A DNA stretch of 64,000 nt from Terrabacter sp. Ter38 (GTDB taxonomy: Bacteria; Actinomycetota; Actinomycetes; Actinomycetales; Dermatophilaceae): contig NZ_JALJRZ010000014.1 of NCBI RefSeq assembly GCF_024519435.1, positions 38,840 through 102,839 of the forward strand. The letters run 5' to 3'. Both the position numbers and the translations under genes were made by a program. The number at the start of each line of letters is the position of its first letter. The first letter of the stretch is position 1. A model generated the notes under the pieces. It saw only the letters and a list, made by a program, of their open reading frames with translations, was not told the DNA's origin and did not search any database. Positions 46,501-53,838 of this stretch are shown here, one piece after another.

Positions 46501-46517
46501 GCGGCATTTCCGGACGT
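46501..46517 (+). repeat. Island motif copy
   Basis: GCGGCA-TTTC-CGGACGT, exact, 20 bases after the stop at 46481. The same 17 bases recur at 48924-48940. Confidence 0.65.
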
Positions 46518-46558
46518 CTGATCTGCCGTCGCCTGGTGGCAAAGCCGTCCCAACCACA

Positions 46559-46575
46559 GCGGCACAGTCGGACAA
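46559..46575 (+). repeat. Island motif copy, partial
   Basis: GCGGCA-CAGT-CGGACAA, matching eleven of thirteen fixed positions. Second of three copies in the same gap. Confidence 0.5.
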
Positions 46576-46591
46576 ACATGACCATCTCAGC

Positions 46592-46608
46592 GCGGCATCT
46601 GCGGAGAG
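46592..46608 (+). repeat. Island motif copy, partial
   Basis: GCGGCA-TCTG-CGGAGAG, ten of thirteen fixed positions. Third copy in the gap 46482-46669. Confidence 0.4.
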
Positions 46609-46669
46609 CAGGGCTCGCCCCGCACACGCATTTCCTTGATCTCGAAGGCCGCGGAGTGTCGCTGGCGCT

Positions 46670-47554
46670 TCAGTCTGCAGCCGTCTTGGGGCTCGGGGAG
46701 GCATGATCACCATCGGTTGCGAAGAGAGCGTGAAGGCGTGACTCCGGGTTCGGTGTCAAGTCGTGTTCGGTGGCGAAGTCCCTCAGCATCGTCCTCCAGG
46801 CGGCGAACGAGCGTGCGCTCTCGTCATCAACCGCGTGAGCGTCAAGGACGGTGAAGGCCACAACGGAGGCGGCAACGCTCAGCGCGTTCCTTCCGTTCTC
46901 CAACCCGTAGATGATGAGCGATTGATCGACCGCCATTTTGAGCACTGGGTGGAGTTGAGGCTCGCGAAACTCCACCTTCGGGTGCACCGCGCTGTTGCGG
47001 TACTTGAAGATCGTGGCTACCGATTCCGGGGCAAGGTCCGCGCGAGAAACATCCCCGGCCGCTAGTGCTGTGTCGATGACCTTGGTGGCGGCCGAGGCGC
47101 GCTGGGATCGCCAACGTGCCTTCGTGTCTGCATCTACGATTCCAAGATCATCCAACGCGTTGCGAAAGGCCTCCATGGCGAAGGCGGCCGCGCTGAGCGC
47201 CTGCACGCTGGACTGGAACTCGTCATGCATAGAGTCGCTCAGGGCTTTGCGGTCACCCGAACGGCGGGAAGCCAAGGACTTCTCGCGGGCGTTGGTCGCC
47301 GCCTTCACGTGGCGCTGGCAGATCTCGAGCCAGTGGATCCACATCGGTATGTGTGTCTCAACGCGCTTGACTTCCATGGAAGGGGCACCGTCAGTGCCGA
47401 TGCTTATGACAAGGGCGCCCGCCGGAATACGCAGACTCGACCATCTCGCCACTGAGATCCCGGGAAGCGGCACCAAGTCGTCCGAGTCCCGCTCGCCATC
47501 GCAGAGCTGAGCCCGAGAGCCGTCATTTTCCGTCAATGCGTCTCCTGCGGACAT
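46670..47554 (-). CDS. Hypothetical protein, 294 residues
   Basis: Not recognised. A cytosolic protein, mainly helical: ALSAAAFAMEAFRNALDDLG, WRSQRASAATKVIDTALAAG and VATIFKYRNSAVHPKVEF in outline. The RNxxVHPK pattern resembles HEPN-like RxxxxH sites, which are seen in RNases and in toxin or defence proteins, but the match is short. ATG 47554 is preferred to the TTG at 47590. Alternative: an uncharacterised abortive-infection-like protein. Function unknown. Confidence 0.55.
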   Translation of the reverse strand: MSAGDALTENDGSRAQLCDGERDSDDLVPLPGISVARWSSLRIPAGALVISIGTDGAPSMEVKRVETHIPMWIHWLEICQRHVKAATNAREKSLASRRSGDRKALSDSMHDEFQSSVQALSAAAFAMEAFRNALDDLGIVDADTKARWRSQRASAATKVIDTALAAGDVSRADLAPESVATIFKYRNSAVHPKVEFREPQLHPVLKMAVDQSLIIYGLENGRNALSVAASVVAFTVLDAHAVDDESARSFAAWRTMLRDFATEHDLTPNPESRLHALFATDGDHASPSPKTAAD

Positions 47555-47624
47555 CGCGGGTGGTCGGGCAGAGCCAAGGACTGGCTCCAATACGCGGTAC
47601 CGGCCAAGTATGCCCAGCGGGACC

Positions 47625-47641
47625 GCGGCGTGGTCGGACCA
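47625..47641 (+). repeat. Island motif copy, variant
   Basis: GCGGCG-TGGT-CGGACCA, ten of thirteen fixed positions, in the divergent gap 47555-47767. Tentative. Confidence 0.35.
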
Positions 47642-47767
47642 ACGACCTCCGCGCGGCAGATGCGCGTGTTTACGCCACGCTGGCGACCCCCTGCGTGAGA
47701 GGCATTCTCACGGGGTGTCTCACACCCTTAGAGCATTTGGGCAGCCAAATGCGGCACGATCACGAAC

Positions 47768-48207
47768 ATGCTCGATGACACGTGGTTTAGCCGCGATATG
47801 CCCGTCCTTGAAGCCGCTGTCGCCCTCCTTGAGGAATCGCGACCGCCAGTGAGTGACTCGGAAATCGCCGCGCGCACCGGGATTGACCGGCAGCATGTGA
47901 TGAAGGCCCTCGAGGCGCTGGAGGAGGACTTCCTCGACGTCGGCTGGGACGACCGTGCTGACCTCCGCGTCTCAGGGGTCGTCGCGGCGTGCACCTCGGC
48001 CGCTCGGCGAGCCACCGGCCAGTGGCCCAGCGCTGAGTCGCTGGCCGAGCGCGCCATCGCGGTCGTCGACGAGCGCATCGAGAATCTACCGACGACGCCG
48101 AGCGCAGCCGCTGGGTCAAGCTCCGCGACGGTCTCGCCGGCGCCGGCCGTGACCTCGTCGTGGACGTCATGGGCGCGGTCGTCAGCCGGCAAATCACCGG
48201 CGCCTGA
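47768..48207 (+). pseudogene. Helix-turn-helix family protein with a frameshift
   Basis: The first frame gives MLDDTWFSRDMPVLEAAVALL, PPVSDSEIAARTGIDRQHV (a winged-helix segment) and CTSAARRATGQWPSAESLAER in outline. After ENLPT near 48085 this frame turns to serine-rich nonsense up to 48349. In another frame from about 48085 the expected end appears: DDAERSRWVKLRDGLAGAG, then RDLVVDVMGAVVSRQITGA and a stop at 48205-48207. I recognise the full pattern from a widespread uncharacterised actinobacterial family of about 145 residues. One base has been gained or lost; it may also be a sequencing error. Confidence 0.65.
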
Positions 48208-48512
48208 GCGCGGGGCCGCTCCCGTGAAGTCCCGGGAAGGTTATGCGAAGTGGAGACCGCCCTTCGCGGGCACGCCGCACTCTTGTGTGGAGGTCGCCAC
48301 GCAAGCTCAGGGCACGGCAACAGCCGTCAGGGCGCTAGGAGACTCTTAATTGGGCGGAGGACCCATCCGCAGCGTGTCCGTGCGTCCTTGCAGGCGTCCC
48401 GCGGGCATCCCCGTATCGGAAGGTCGTCGCAGACGGGATGGGTTGAAGGCGAAGGCCTGCACGCGCTGAGTTGAGGTCGGGCCAGATGTGGACCGTCCGC
48501 GCGCGGCCGCGC
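48208..48512. other. Intergenic stretch without recognised gene
   Basis: About 300 bases between the frameshifted gene and the convergent 78-residue gene. No supported frame and no clear motif copy. Confidence 0.35.
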
Positions 48513-48749
48513 TCATGCGTCACCACCGGAGCGATCCCAGTCGAGCGTGAGGTCCAGCGGCTTGTAGCGCTCGTCGGCCTTGCCCATCAGGAAGCGCACG
48601 GCCGCCGAGACGTTCGGCTGGTCCGGGCGCAGCCCCGGACCACCCATCAGGCCCCGCTCCCGGGCGACGGCCTGCAGGAACTCCTCGGCCTCGAACGTCA
48701 CGCGCAGGTTGAGCTGCTTGCTGCGCGGCTTCTTCGCGGTCATGGTCAT
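48513..48749 (-). CDS. Small DNA-binding-like protein, 78 residues
   Basis: MTMTAKKPRSKQLNLRVTFE then helix EAEEFLQAVARERG, a turn and VSAAVRFLMGKADE. The strand-helix-helix order and basic start resemble ribbon-helix-helix proteins (Arc/MetJ type), such as accessory or antitoxin proteins of mobile elements. The match is structural only. GAGGGG precedes ATG 48749, which is chosen over a frame open to 49076. It is oriented with the integrase and may be its regulator or an excision factor, which is speculation. Confidence 0.6.
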   Translation of the reverse strand: MTMTAKKPRSKQLNLRVTFEAEEFLQAVARERGLMGGPGLRPDQPNVSAAVRFLMGKADERYKPLDLTLDWDRSGGDA

Positions 48750-48923
48750 CAGCCCCTCTTTCTCGCCGGACGCAGGCGGAGCACGGTCTCGAATGGATGC
48801 CCCAAAAGGCCAAGGGGCAGCACTTGCGACCCATTCATAGCGCTTCGTCATGGTTCTGTGCGCCTGACGCCAGCGTGGCCAGTGCCTGCATCCTCCGGGC
48901 GGCACGTCCTGAACGTCTGCCGG

Positions 48924-48940
48924 GCGGCATTTCCGGACGT
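48924..48940 (+). repeat. Island motif copy
   Basis: GCGGCA-TTTC-CGGACGT, exact and identical to 46501-46517. A degraded second copy (GCGGCA at 48899, then CTGAACGT) is placed just before it. ACGTCC (48904-48909) and GGACGT (48935-48940) form inverted arms around the pair. Confidence 0.65.
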
Positions 48941-48973
48941 CGCGACGCCGTGGCGGAAGCCCGTGCTGAATGG

Positions 48974-49255
48974 TCAGGGGTGCTTGAGGGCGCCGTGCTG
49001 CCACCAGTCGATAGGGCTGGATTGGTGCACGAGGCTGGCGGCGAACTCGACGTCGTCGAGGTTGCAGAACTTCCATAGCTCCTTGGCTGCACTGGAGTAC
49101 TGGAAGAGGGCCCGGTCGACGCCGAACGCATCGAGCTGACCGGCGTGGAAGTCCTCGAGCGCGTCGCTGACGTGTGTGAGCAGCTGACCCAGTTGCTCCT
49201 GGTGGTAGGCGGCGATGGTCTGGCGCGCTGCCTGACGTTCTGACTTCGCCGTCAT
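48974..49255 (-). CDS. Hypothetical protein, 93 residues
   Basis: A helical cytosolic protein: SERQAARQTIAAYHQEQLGQ in outline, DALEDFHAGQLDAFGVDRALF and AAKELWKFCNL. I recognise this pattern as a small uncharacterised family common on actinobacterial mobile elements (AYHxxxLxxLxxHV ... ELWKFC). Function unknown. Starts with ATG 49255, close behind the integrase stop at 49309, so it probably shares its transcript. Confidence 0.68.
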   Translation of the reverse strand: MTAKSERQAARQTIAAYHQEQLGQLLTHVSDALEDFHAGQLDAFGVDRALFQYSSAAKELWKFCNLDDVEFAASLVHQSSPIDWWQHGALKHP

Positions 49256-49308
49256 TTCTTCAGGCTAGTGCGCCGAGAATCCGATGTTGCCCGGAGCCGG
49301 GCGCTGGC

Positions 49309-50283
49309 TCACGTCCCTGAGGCCATGTAGGCGGCGAGGATGTAGTTGGGGTGACGATCGAGGTTCTTCCGGGCCCGGTCGTAACGCATGGTGGTGCGCG
49401 GGTCGGCGTGCCGGGCGGCGATCTGGACGTCGCGGAGGTCAACGCCGGCGTCGAGCATGGTCGTGACGAACGTGTGGCGCAGCATGTGCGGGTGCATCCG
49501 TGCGGCGTGCACACCGCCGATCGTGGCGAGGTGGTGCAGGCGTCGAGTGGCACAGTGCCGGTCCATCCGGGTGCCGCGGCCGGTCCGCAGGATCGGGCCC
49601 GAGGCGCGTCCATCGACAGCGCGATCGATGGCGCGGGCCACTGCCGGCGGCAGCGGCGTCAGGACGACCTTGCCGCCTTTGCCGGTGACGCGCAGGACCC
49701 GGTGGCCGTGTTCCTCGCCAAGGTCCTCGACGTCGGCTCCACAGGCTTCGAAGATCCGCAGCCCGAGAAGCCCGAGCATCGCGACCAGGGCGAAGTCGTT
49801 GCAGTTCGCTGACGCACGGGCGGTCGCGAGCATCGCTTCGAACTGCAGATGGGTCAGCCCGAGCGTGGGTGACTCGGCGGGCACGTTCGGACGCCGGACG
49901 TGCTCGGCCGGAGAGTGCGCCAAGACCTCGTCGATGACACAGGTGCGGTAGAACCCGGCGACGACGGCGATGCGCCGACTCACGGTTGAGGGCTTATAGC
50001 GGCGGGCTTCCTGCATCCAGCGGATGTAGAGCTCGAGGTGGGGTCGTTGCGCAGTGAGCGGGTCCAGGCTGTGGCTGCCGCACCACGTCAGGTACGCGCG
50101 AAGATCCGATTCGGTATGAACACGCGACTGGCCCTTGAACCGGGCCAGGTACGCAGCGGTTGCGCGCCTGAGCGAGTCGGACTCGGGTGGCAGCGGGATC
50201 GGGACTAGAACGTTCTCGTAGGTGCTCATCCACGAGCGTGGCCCGAGCCTGCCCTTCCACGCAACGTCCGGAACTGTGCCCAT
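49309..50283 (-). CDS. Tyrosine recombinase/integrase
   Basis: A 324-residue site-specific recombinase. The N-terminal SAM-like DNA-binding domain (SDLRAYLTWC, PHLELYIRWM) precedes the catalytic domain. The catalytic set is complete: the first Arg in LGLLGLRIFEACG, the Lys in VTGKGGKVV, HxxR in HMLRHTFVT, His in ARHADPRTT and the nucleophile Tyr in MRYDR. It is therefore probably active and the best candidate for island integration at tRNA-Ser, although it lies 13.6 kb from the right repeat. Start unclear: ATG 50283, TTG 50304 or ATG 50229. Its start region overlaps operator-like repeats of the divergent toxin gene. Confidence 0.93.
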   Translation of the reverse strand: MGTVPDVAWKGRLGPRSWMSTYENVLVPIPLPPESDSLRRATAAYLARFKGQSRVHTESDLRAYLTWCGSHSLDPLTAQRPHLELYIRWMQEARRYKPSTVSRRIAVVAGFYRTCVIDEVLAHSPAEHVRRPNVPAESPTLGLTHLQFEAMLATARASANCNDFALVAMLGLLGLRIFEACGADVEDLGEEHGHRVLRVTGKGGKVVLTPLPPAVARAIDRAVDGRASGPILRTGRGTRMDRHCATRRLHHLATIGGVHAARMHPHMLRHTFVTTMLDAGVDLRDVQIAARHADPRTTMRYDRARKNLDRHPNYILAAYMASGT

Positions 50284-50299
50284 CGTGGGGTGTCCGTGC

Positions 50300-50345
50300 G
50301 TCAAGCCATGCTTGACATGTCGTGGCGCGTCAACCTATCCTTGAC
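50300..50345. promoter_or_regulatory. Two GTCAA-N7-TTGAC palindromes, operator-like
   Basis: Sites at 50300-50316 and 50329-50345, exact in both half-sites and centred 29 bases apart. They lie in the divergent region between the integrase and the toxin-antitoxin-like pair, where binding would affect both promoters. Confidence 0.7.
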
Positions 50346-50348
50346 GCT

Positions 50349-50585
50349 GTGGAGGTGACGGAGTCGGCCCTGAAGCACGGGATCGACGAAGCCGCCATCG
50401 GACATGCATGGACCAACGCCATCCGGCTAGTCGAGTACGAGTACGGCGGCGAGGACCGTCTTCTAGTGATCGGCCTGGACCAACACGGTCGGATGCTCGA
50501 GCTTGTCGCCGTTCCAGCCGGAGAACCCACCCGGATCATCCACGCCGACCGGCTACGACCCAAGTTCTTCGACTATCTGAGATGA
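50349..50585 (+). CDS. BrnT-like putative toxin
   Basis: A 78-residue protein: [19 protein letters not shown] (helix), then three or four strands ([27 protein letters not shown]) and an [15 protein letters not shown] end. The compact helix-plus-sheet order and the LRPKF end resemble BrnT/DUF4258-type toxins of the RelE-like fold, which cut RNA. No catalytic proof is visible. GTG 50349 or 50355 is preferred because the operator-like repeats would otherwise lie inside the gene (frame opens at 50322). Next gene, 10 bases on, codes the putative antitoxin. Confidence 0.68.
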   Translation: MEVTESALKHGIDEAAIGHAWTNAIRLVEYEYGGEDRLLVIGLDQHGRMLELVAVPAGEPTRIIHADRLRPKFFDYLR

Positions 50586-50595
50586 GGTGAATGAC

Positions 50596-50841
50596 ATGGC
50601 AACCCTGAAGACCAACCACGACCGCACCGGTTTGGATCAGCTCGACCCGTCGACTCACCCGGCCCGCGATGCCGCGTCTTTCCGCCGCATCATCGCCGCC
50701 AGGATTCAGTTGGCGGACGCCGAGCAGGAGTTGCGGGAGGCGGTTCGTGCGGCCCGTGCAGCGGGCGACTCATGGACCGTGATCGGTGCTGCGCTAAACA
50801 TCTCGCGTCAAGCTGCCCAGCAACGGTTTGGTCAGGACTGA
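50596..50841 (+). CDS. Helix-turn-helix putative antitoxin
   Basis: An 81-residue protein with a helical first half (FRRIIAARIQLADAEQELREAV in shortened form). The C-terminal helix-turn-helix, SWTVIGAALNISRQAAQQRFG, is of the sigma-region-4-like type often found as antitoxins behind DUF4258/BrnT-type toxins. GAGGTG before ATG 50596 sets the start (GTG 50587 is possible). Expected to bind the two GTCAA-N7-TTGAC palindromes upstream of the pair and so regulate its own synthesis; this is inferred from arrangement. Confidence 0.7.
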   Translation: MATLKTNHDRTGLDQLDPSTHPARDAASFRRIIAARIQLADAEQELREAVRAARAAGDSWTVIGAALNISRQAAQQRFGQD

Positions 50842-50843
50842 CG

Positions 50844-50860
50844 GCGGCAAAGTCGGACGA
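50844..50860 (+). repeat. Island motif copy
   Basis: GCGGCA-AAGT-CGGACGA, one base from consensus, squeezed into the 26-base gap between the antitoxin stop and the convergent gene stop at 50868. Confidence 0.6.
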
Positions 50861-50867
50861 GCCAAGA

Positions 50868-51362
50868 TCAAGGCAGAATCGGCGATCCGAAACTGAGATA
50901 GGAGACCTGCGGTCCATCGGGGGCTTTGTAGATCGCATCGAAGCGGCTCCGGCGAACAGCGAGCAGTGCGAGACAATCGGCATCCTCGCGAGAGACCTCC
51001 ACGATTCGCTCCGTCAGCAGCGGAGAGTTGCGAAGCTCGCCCACTTCACGCAGGGCTAGAGAGTCGATCTTGAGTCGCGGTTCGATGCTGTCGATGGCCC
51101 ACGCCCACATCCACGTGCCTGAGTTCGAGTTGTAGCTGCCCAAGAACTGGAACGGCGTGTCGACGACGCGGTCGGGGAAGGTGAACGTGAGCCGCTCCTT
51201 GTCCTGATCGAAGGAGAAGGTGTCGGCATCCTCGATGCCCCAGGCACGGTTGAACTGCAAGGCTCGCTGCGCTTGATCGTTTCCCTCGTTGAGCCAAGCT
51301 CGAAGGGGACCTTCGAGCTCCTCCGCAACCCATTTCGCCGTCTTGCTCTTGCGCCACCTCAC
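50868..51362 (-). CDS. DUF6882-like protein
   Basis: A 164-residue cytosolic protein. The central FQFLGSYNSNSGTWMWAWA in shortened form is the hallmark of DUF6882 proteins (an immunity- or stress-type small family), with FTFPDRVVDT before it and LREVGELRN after. Function unknown; many members sit beside toxins. ATG 51362 is the natural start (MRWRKSK). Convergent with the toxin-antitoxin pair. Confidence 0.6.
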   Translation of the reverse strand: MRWRKSKTAKWVAEELEGPLRAWLNEGNDQAQRALQFNRAWGIEDADTFSFDQDKERLTFTFPDRVVDTPFQFLGSYNSNSGTWMWAWAIDSIEPRLKIDSLALREVGELRNSPLLTERIVEVSREDADCLALLAVRRSRFDAIYKAPDGPQVSYLSFGSPILP

Positions 51363-51446
51363 TCGATGAATCTTGTCAGTCCCTTGCCCCTATGGCCGCG
51401 AAGCACGCGGAGAATGGCATGGTGGCCGGTCGCTGTCGCCCGCGGA

Positions 51447-51463
51447 GCGGCATGTCCGGACTT
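51447..51463 (+). repeat. Island motif copy
   Basis: GCGGCA-TGTC-CGGACTT, one base from consensus, between divergent starts 51362 and 51492. Confidence 0.6.
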
Positions 51464-51491
51464 TCTCACTGGGACGTGAGAAGGTGCCGTC

Positions 51492-51641
51492 ATGCTGCAG
51501 GCACTGCTCGTCGCCGGTCTCGTTCTGATCGTCGTCGGCGTAATCATGATCCCCGCCCCGGGGCCAGGTTACGTAGTACTCGCGCTTGGGGTCGCGGTGG
51601 CGGCCGCCGGTGGAATCGGCCTGCGACAGCAGCGACGCTGA
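51492..51641 (+). CDS. PGPGW-type small membrane protein, 49 residues
   Basis: One hairpin of two membrane helices (residues 3-19 and 25-44) joined by PAPGPGY, the loop that defines the PGPGW family, here with Y for W. GAAGGTG lies 6 bases before ATG 51492. Too short for routine gene callers. Function unknown. It lies between motif copies at 51447 and 51652, making it look like a single-gene unit. Confidence 0.65.
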   Translation: MLQALLVAGLVLIVVGVIMIPAPGPGYVVLALGVAVAAAGGIGLRQQRR

Positions 51642-51651
51642 TCCCCGCCCA

Positions 51652-51668
51652 GCGGCATGACAGGGCGT
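51652..51668 (+). repeat. Island motif copy, variant
   Basis: GCGGCA-TGAC-AGGGCGT. Eleven of thirteen fixed positions match; between the stop at 51641 and the start at 51727. Confidence 0.45.
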
Positions 51669-51726
51669 CGCCGCCGCCGAGCCCTACGCTCGTTGCACGC
51701 CGATTCAGAGACGAAAGAGGCCAGCG

Positions 51727-52173
51727 TTGCAGCAGCCGAATGAGACGACGTCCGTTCCCTTCCGCCGACAGCCGCCCGCGCCTGCACGGCCGGGGCCCTC
51801 GGGCGCGGAGGAGATCGTCTACACCAGCTCCCTCCCGGAGAAGGCGCCGAACCCCGACTACGTCTTGCATGGGTTCGCCGTGCAGACCTCCGGATGGATG
51901 CCGCAGCTGTGGCGGTTCTACCGGTCGTTCGAGCCCGCCTACATCTACGGCCGGACCGCGCGCATGGGCGAAGGCGTACTCGACTGGGACCTTCACCCGG
52001 CCGCCTTCTCCTCCCGACTCGTAGCGGAGCTTGATCGCGAGGTCACGACCCTGCACGTCGATGTCACCAAGTCCCTACGCCACGACGGACTATGGGCAAA
52101 CGACCGGTCTGTGGTCGAGCGCTTCCTGGCAAACTTCGACCCGGTTGACGGAAGTAGGCCTCTCGATAGCTGA
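51727..52173 (+). CDS. Hypothetical protein, 148 residues
   Basis: Not recognised. A proline-rich first 30 residues precede a globular part (EIVYTSSLPEKAPNPDYVL, YGRTARMGEGVLDWDLHPAAF in outline) and a charged helical end. No signal or membrane segment. It starts with TTG 51727, with AAAGAGG 8-14 bases upstream. Flanked by motif copies on both sides. Confidence 0.55.
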   Translation: MQQPNETTSVPFRRQPPAPARPGPSGAEEIVYTSSLPEKAPNPDYVLHGFAVQTSGWMPQLWRFYRSFEPAYIYGRTARMGEGVLDWDLHPAAFSSRLVAELDREVTTLHVDVTKSLRHDGLWANDRSVVERFLANFDPVDGSRPLDS

Positions 52174-52190
52174 CGCGCCACGTCCTGAGC

Positions 52191-52207
52191 GCGGCAAGAC
52201 CGGACGT
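52191..52207 (+). repeat. Island motif copy
   Basis: GCGGCA-AGAC-CGGACGT, exact. ACGTCC at 52180-52185 and GGACGT at 52202-52207 form inverted arms around it, as at 48924. Confidence 0.65.
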
Positions 52208-52268
52208 TGACGTTCGTATCTCGGGAGGGTCACCGAGAGGGACGCACTGCGCCCAAGCATGGCCTCGT

Positions 52269-53351
52269 CTACTGGACGCTGGTCGTGGCGGCCGAGGCCC
52301 GGGCGACGGTGGTGTATCCGGCTTTCGACCCGGTCACCTTGACGGTCATCGCCTTGGTCCGGTCGCTGGCGGTCAGCAGATTGCTGGACCCGGTTGCTCC
52401 GGTGATGGCCACGCCCGAGCGGTACCACTGGTAGGACAGAGTCACCGGGGCCGGGCCACAGGTGCCGGGGTTGGCCGTCAGCCGGTAGCCCACCTTCGCG
52501 GTTCCGGTGATGGTAGGCGTCGGCGTCGCAGTCAGAGTGCCGGTCGCGACAGCGGTCGTGGCGGCCGAGGTCCGGGCGACGGTGGTGTATCCGGCTTTCG
52601 ACCCGGTCACCTTGACAGTCATCGCCTTGGTCCGGTCGCTGGCGGTCAGCAGATAGCTGGACCCGGTTGCTCCGGTGATGGCCACGCCCGAGCGGTACCA
52701 CTGGTAGGACAGAGTCACCGGGGCCGGGCCCCAGGTGCCGGGGTTGGCCATCAGCCGGTAGCCCACCTTCGCGGTTCCGGTGATGGTAGGCGTCGGCGTC
52801 GCAGTCAGGGAAAGTGGATCTACCCCTTTGACCGAGATTTTGCCCGATGACAGGGCTGAGGTGCCGTCTGTGTCTACGGCGGCGCCGTCCGCGTCACCGG
52901 CGGTCAGAGTCCAGGTGTAGCTGGCGCTTGGAACGGTCCTTCCGGTGGAGTCTTTTCCGTCCCAGGCTATGACGGCTTCTCCCAACTTTGTGTACCGGTC
53001 GTCGCACGGGAGGGTCCGGACGATGGACCCGGTACCGTTCCGAATGTCCGCGGAGCACACCGTGAGTGGTTCCGTGAATACCCACTCGCCCTGCCAGGGC
53101 TTGCTCGCTCCGACATTGGCATCGAAGGAAGCCGACGCGAATGGATTTCCTTCATGTCGGGGCTTCAAGTGCTGGTCCGGGAGGGGCGACACCTTGAGCA
53201 AACCACTGTTGGTGTCCTCCCACGCGAGGCCGCTCGGGCCCAGGCTGCCCCCGCAGGCGGGGACGGCGAGAATCGTCGCTTGGGTGCGGATGTCCAGCAC
53301 CTTCGTCTCCGGGCCAGAGAGCCCGTCGGCTGGCCAGTCGCAGAACGCCAT
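52269..53351 (-). pseudogene. C-terminal part of a repeat-rich secreted protein, N-terminus missing
   Basis: A 360-residue frame that starts MAFCDWPADG without signal peptide. It has a FlgD-type Ig segment (IAWDGKDSTGRTVPSASYTW in outline) and then two nearly identical 91-residue units (PTPTITGTAKVGYRLxANPG, VTLSYQWYRSGVAITGATG, VTGSKAGYTTVAR in outline). The units correspond to a 273-base direct repeat at about 52281 and 52554. Such beta-rich modules occur in large surface or extracellular proteins. The lack of a signal and of the N-terminal domains suggests that the 5' end was lost on transfer, although a small intact protein cannot be excluded. Confidence 0.6.
52281..52811. repeat. Tandem repeat, period 273 bases, two copies
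   Basis: Copy one begins about 52281, copy two about 52554. Differences are few and mostly silent, so the duplication is recent or kept even by gene conversion. Each encodes one 91-residue Ig-like module. Confidence 0.8.
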
Positions 53352-53470
53352 GTCATTCCCGTAAAGCGAAACGCCTCCCGAGCTTTACTGCAGTGAATCC
53401 CATCGTGGGATGCACGCTAGCTGTCGTCTTGGCATACGACCTCGACGTGCCACTTCTCGAGTAGCTCACG

Positions 53471-53487
53471 GCGGCAATAGAGGATGT
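53471..53487 (+). repeat. Island motif copy, variant
   Basis: GCGGCA-ATAG-AGGATGT, eleven of thirteen fixed positions, directly before the GTG start at 53492. Confidence 0.45.
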
Positions 53488-53491
53488 TCTC

Positions 53492-53809
53492 GTGACCCAA
53501 CTTCTGATGTGGTGGGTCGGCTTTGCCGCGTCGATGGTCCTGTGGTTGTCGCCCTACGGACAAATCCGGTACCTGCGTTTCCCACCCGAGTGCGGTGGGG
53601 AGCTCGTCGACAATCAGCTGCTCGGCCAGATCGAACTGTTATCGGACGTAATCGCCGACGTCGCCAGATTTCCCCGTCGACTCTCCCCGCGGCAGCTCGA
53701 CCCCCTCCTCGGCGTTTCCTTAGACGCGCGGCGCCAGCTGAGCAAGAGCGAAGAAAACCCGGCCCCCACACCTGGGCCCCAGGCAGGCACTGACTCGGCA
53801 GAGGCATGA
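53492..53809 (+). CDS. Hypothetical protein with N-terminal membrane helix, 105 residues
   Basis: One hydrophobic helix (residues 3-20) with a short exterior or cytosolic tail. The remainder (LVDNQLLGQIELLSDVIADVARFPRRLSP in outline) is helical and ends in a proline-rich, charged tail. No family recognised. GTG 53492 is the first start. The last of the small-gene block with motif copies; it faces the ABC operon stop with a gap of only 30 bases. Confidence 0.5.
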   Translation: MTQLLMWWVGFAASMVLWLSPYGQIRYLRFPPECGGELVDNQLLGQIELLSDVIADVARFPRRLSPRQLDPLLGVSLDARRQLSKSEENPAPTPGPQAGTDSAEA

Positions 53810-53838
53810 CCGCCTGGGGCGTCTGATCACCGCCTGCA

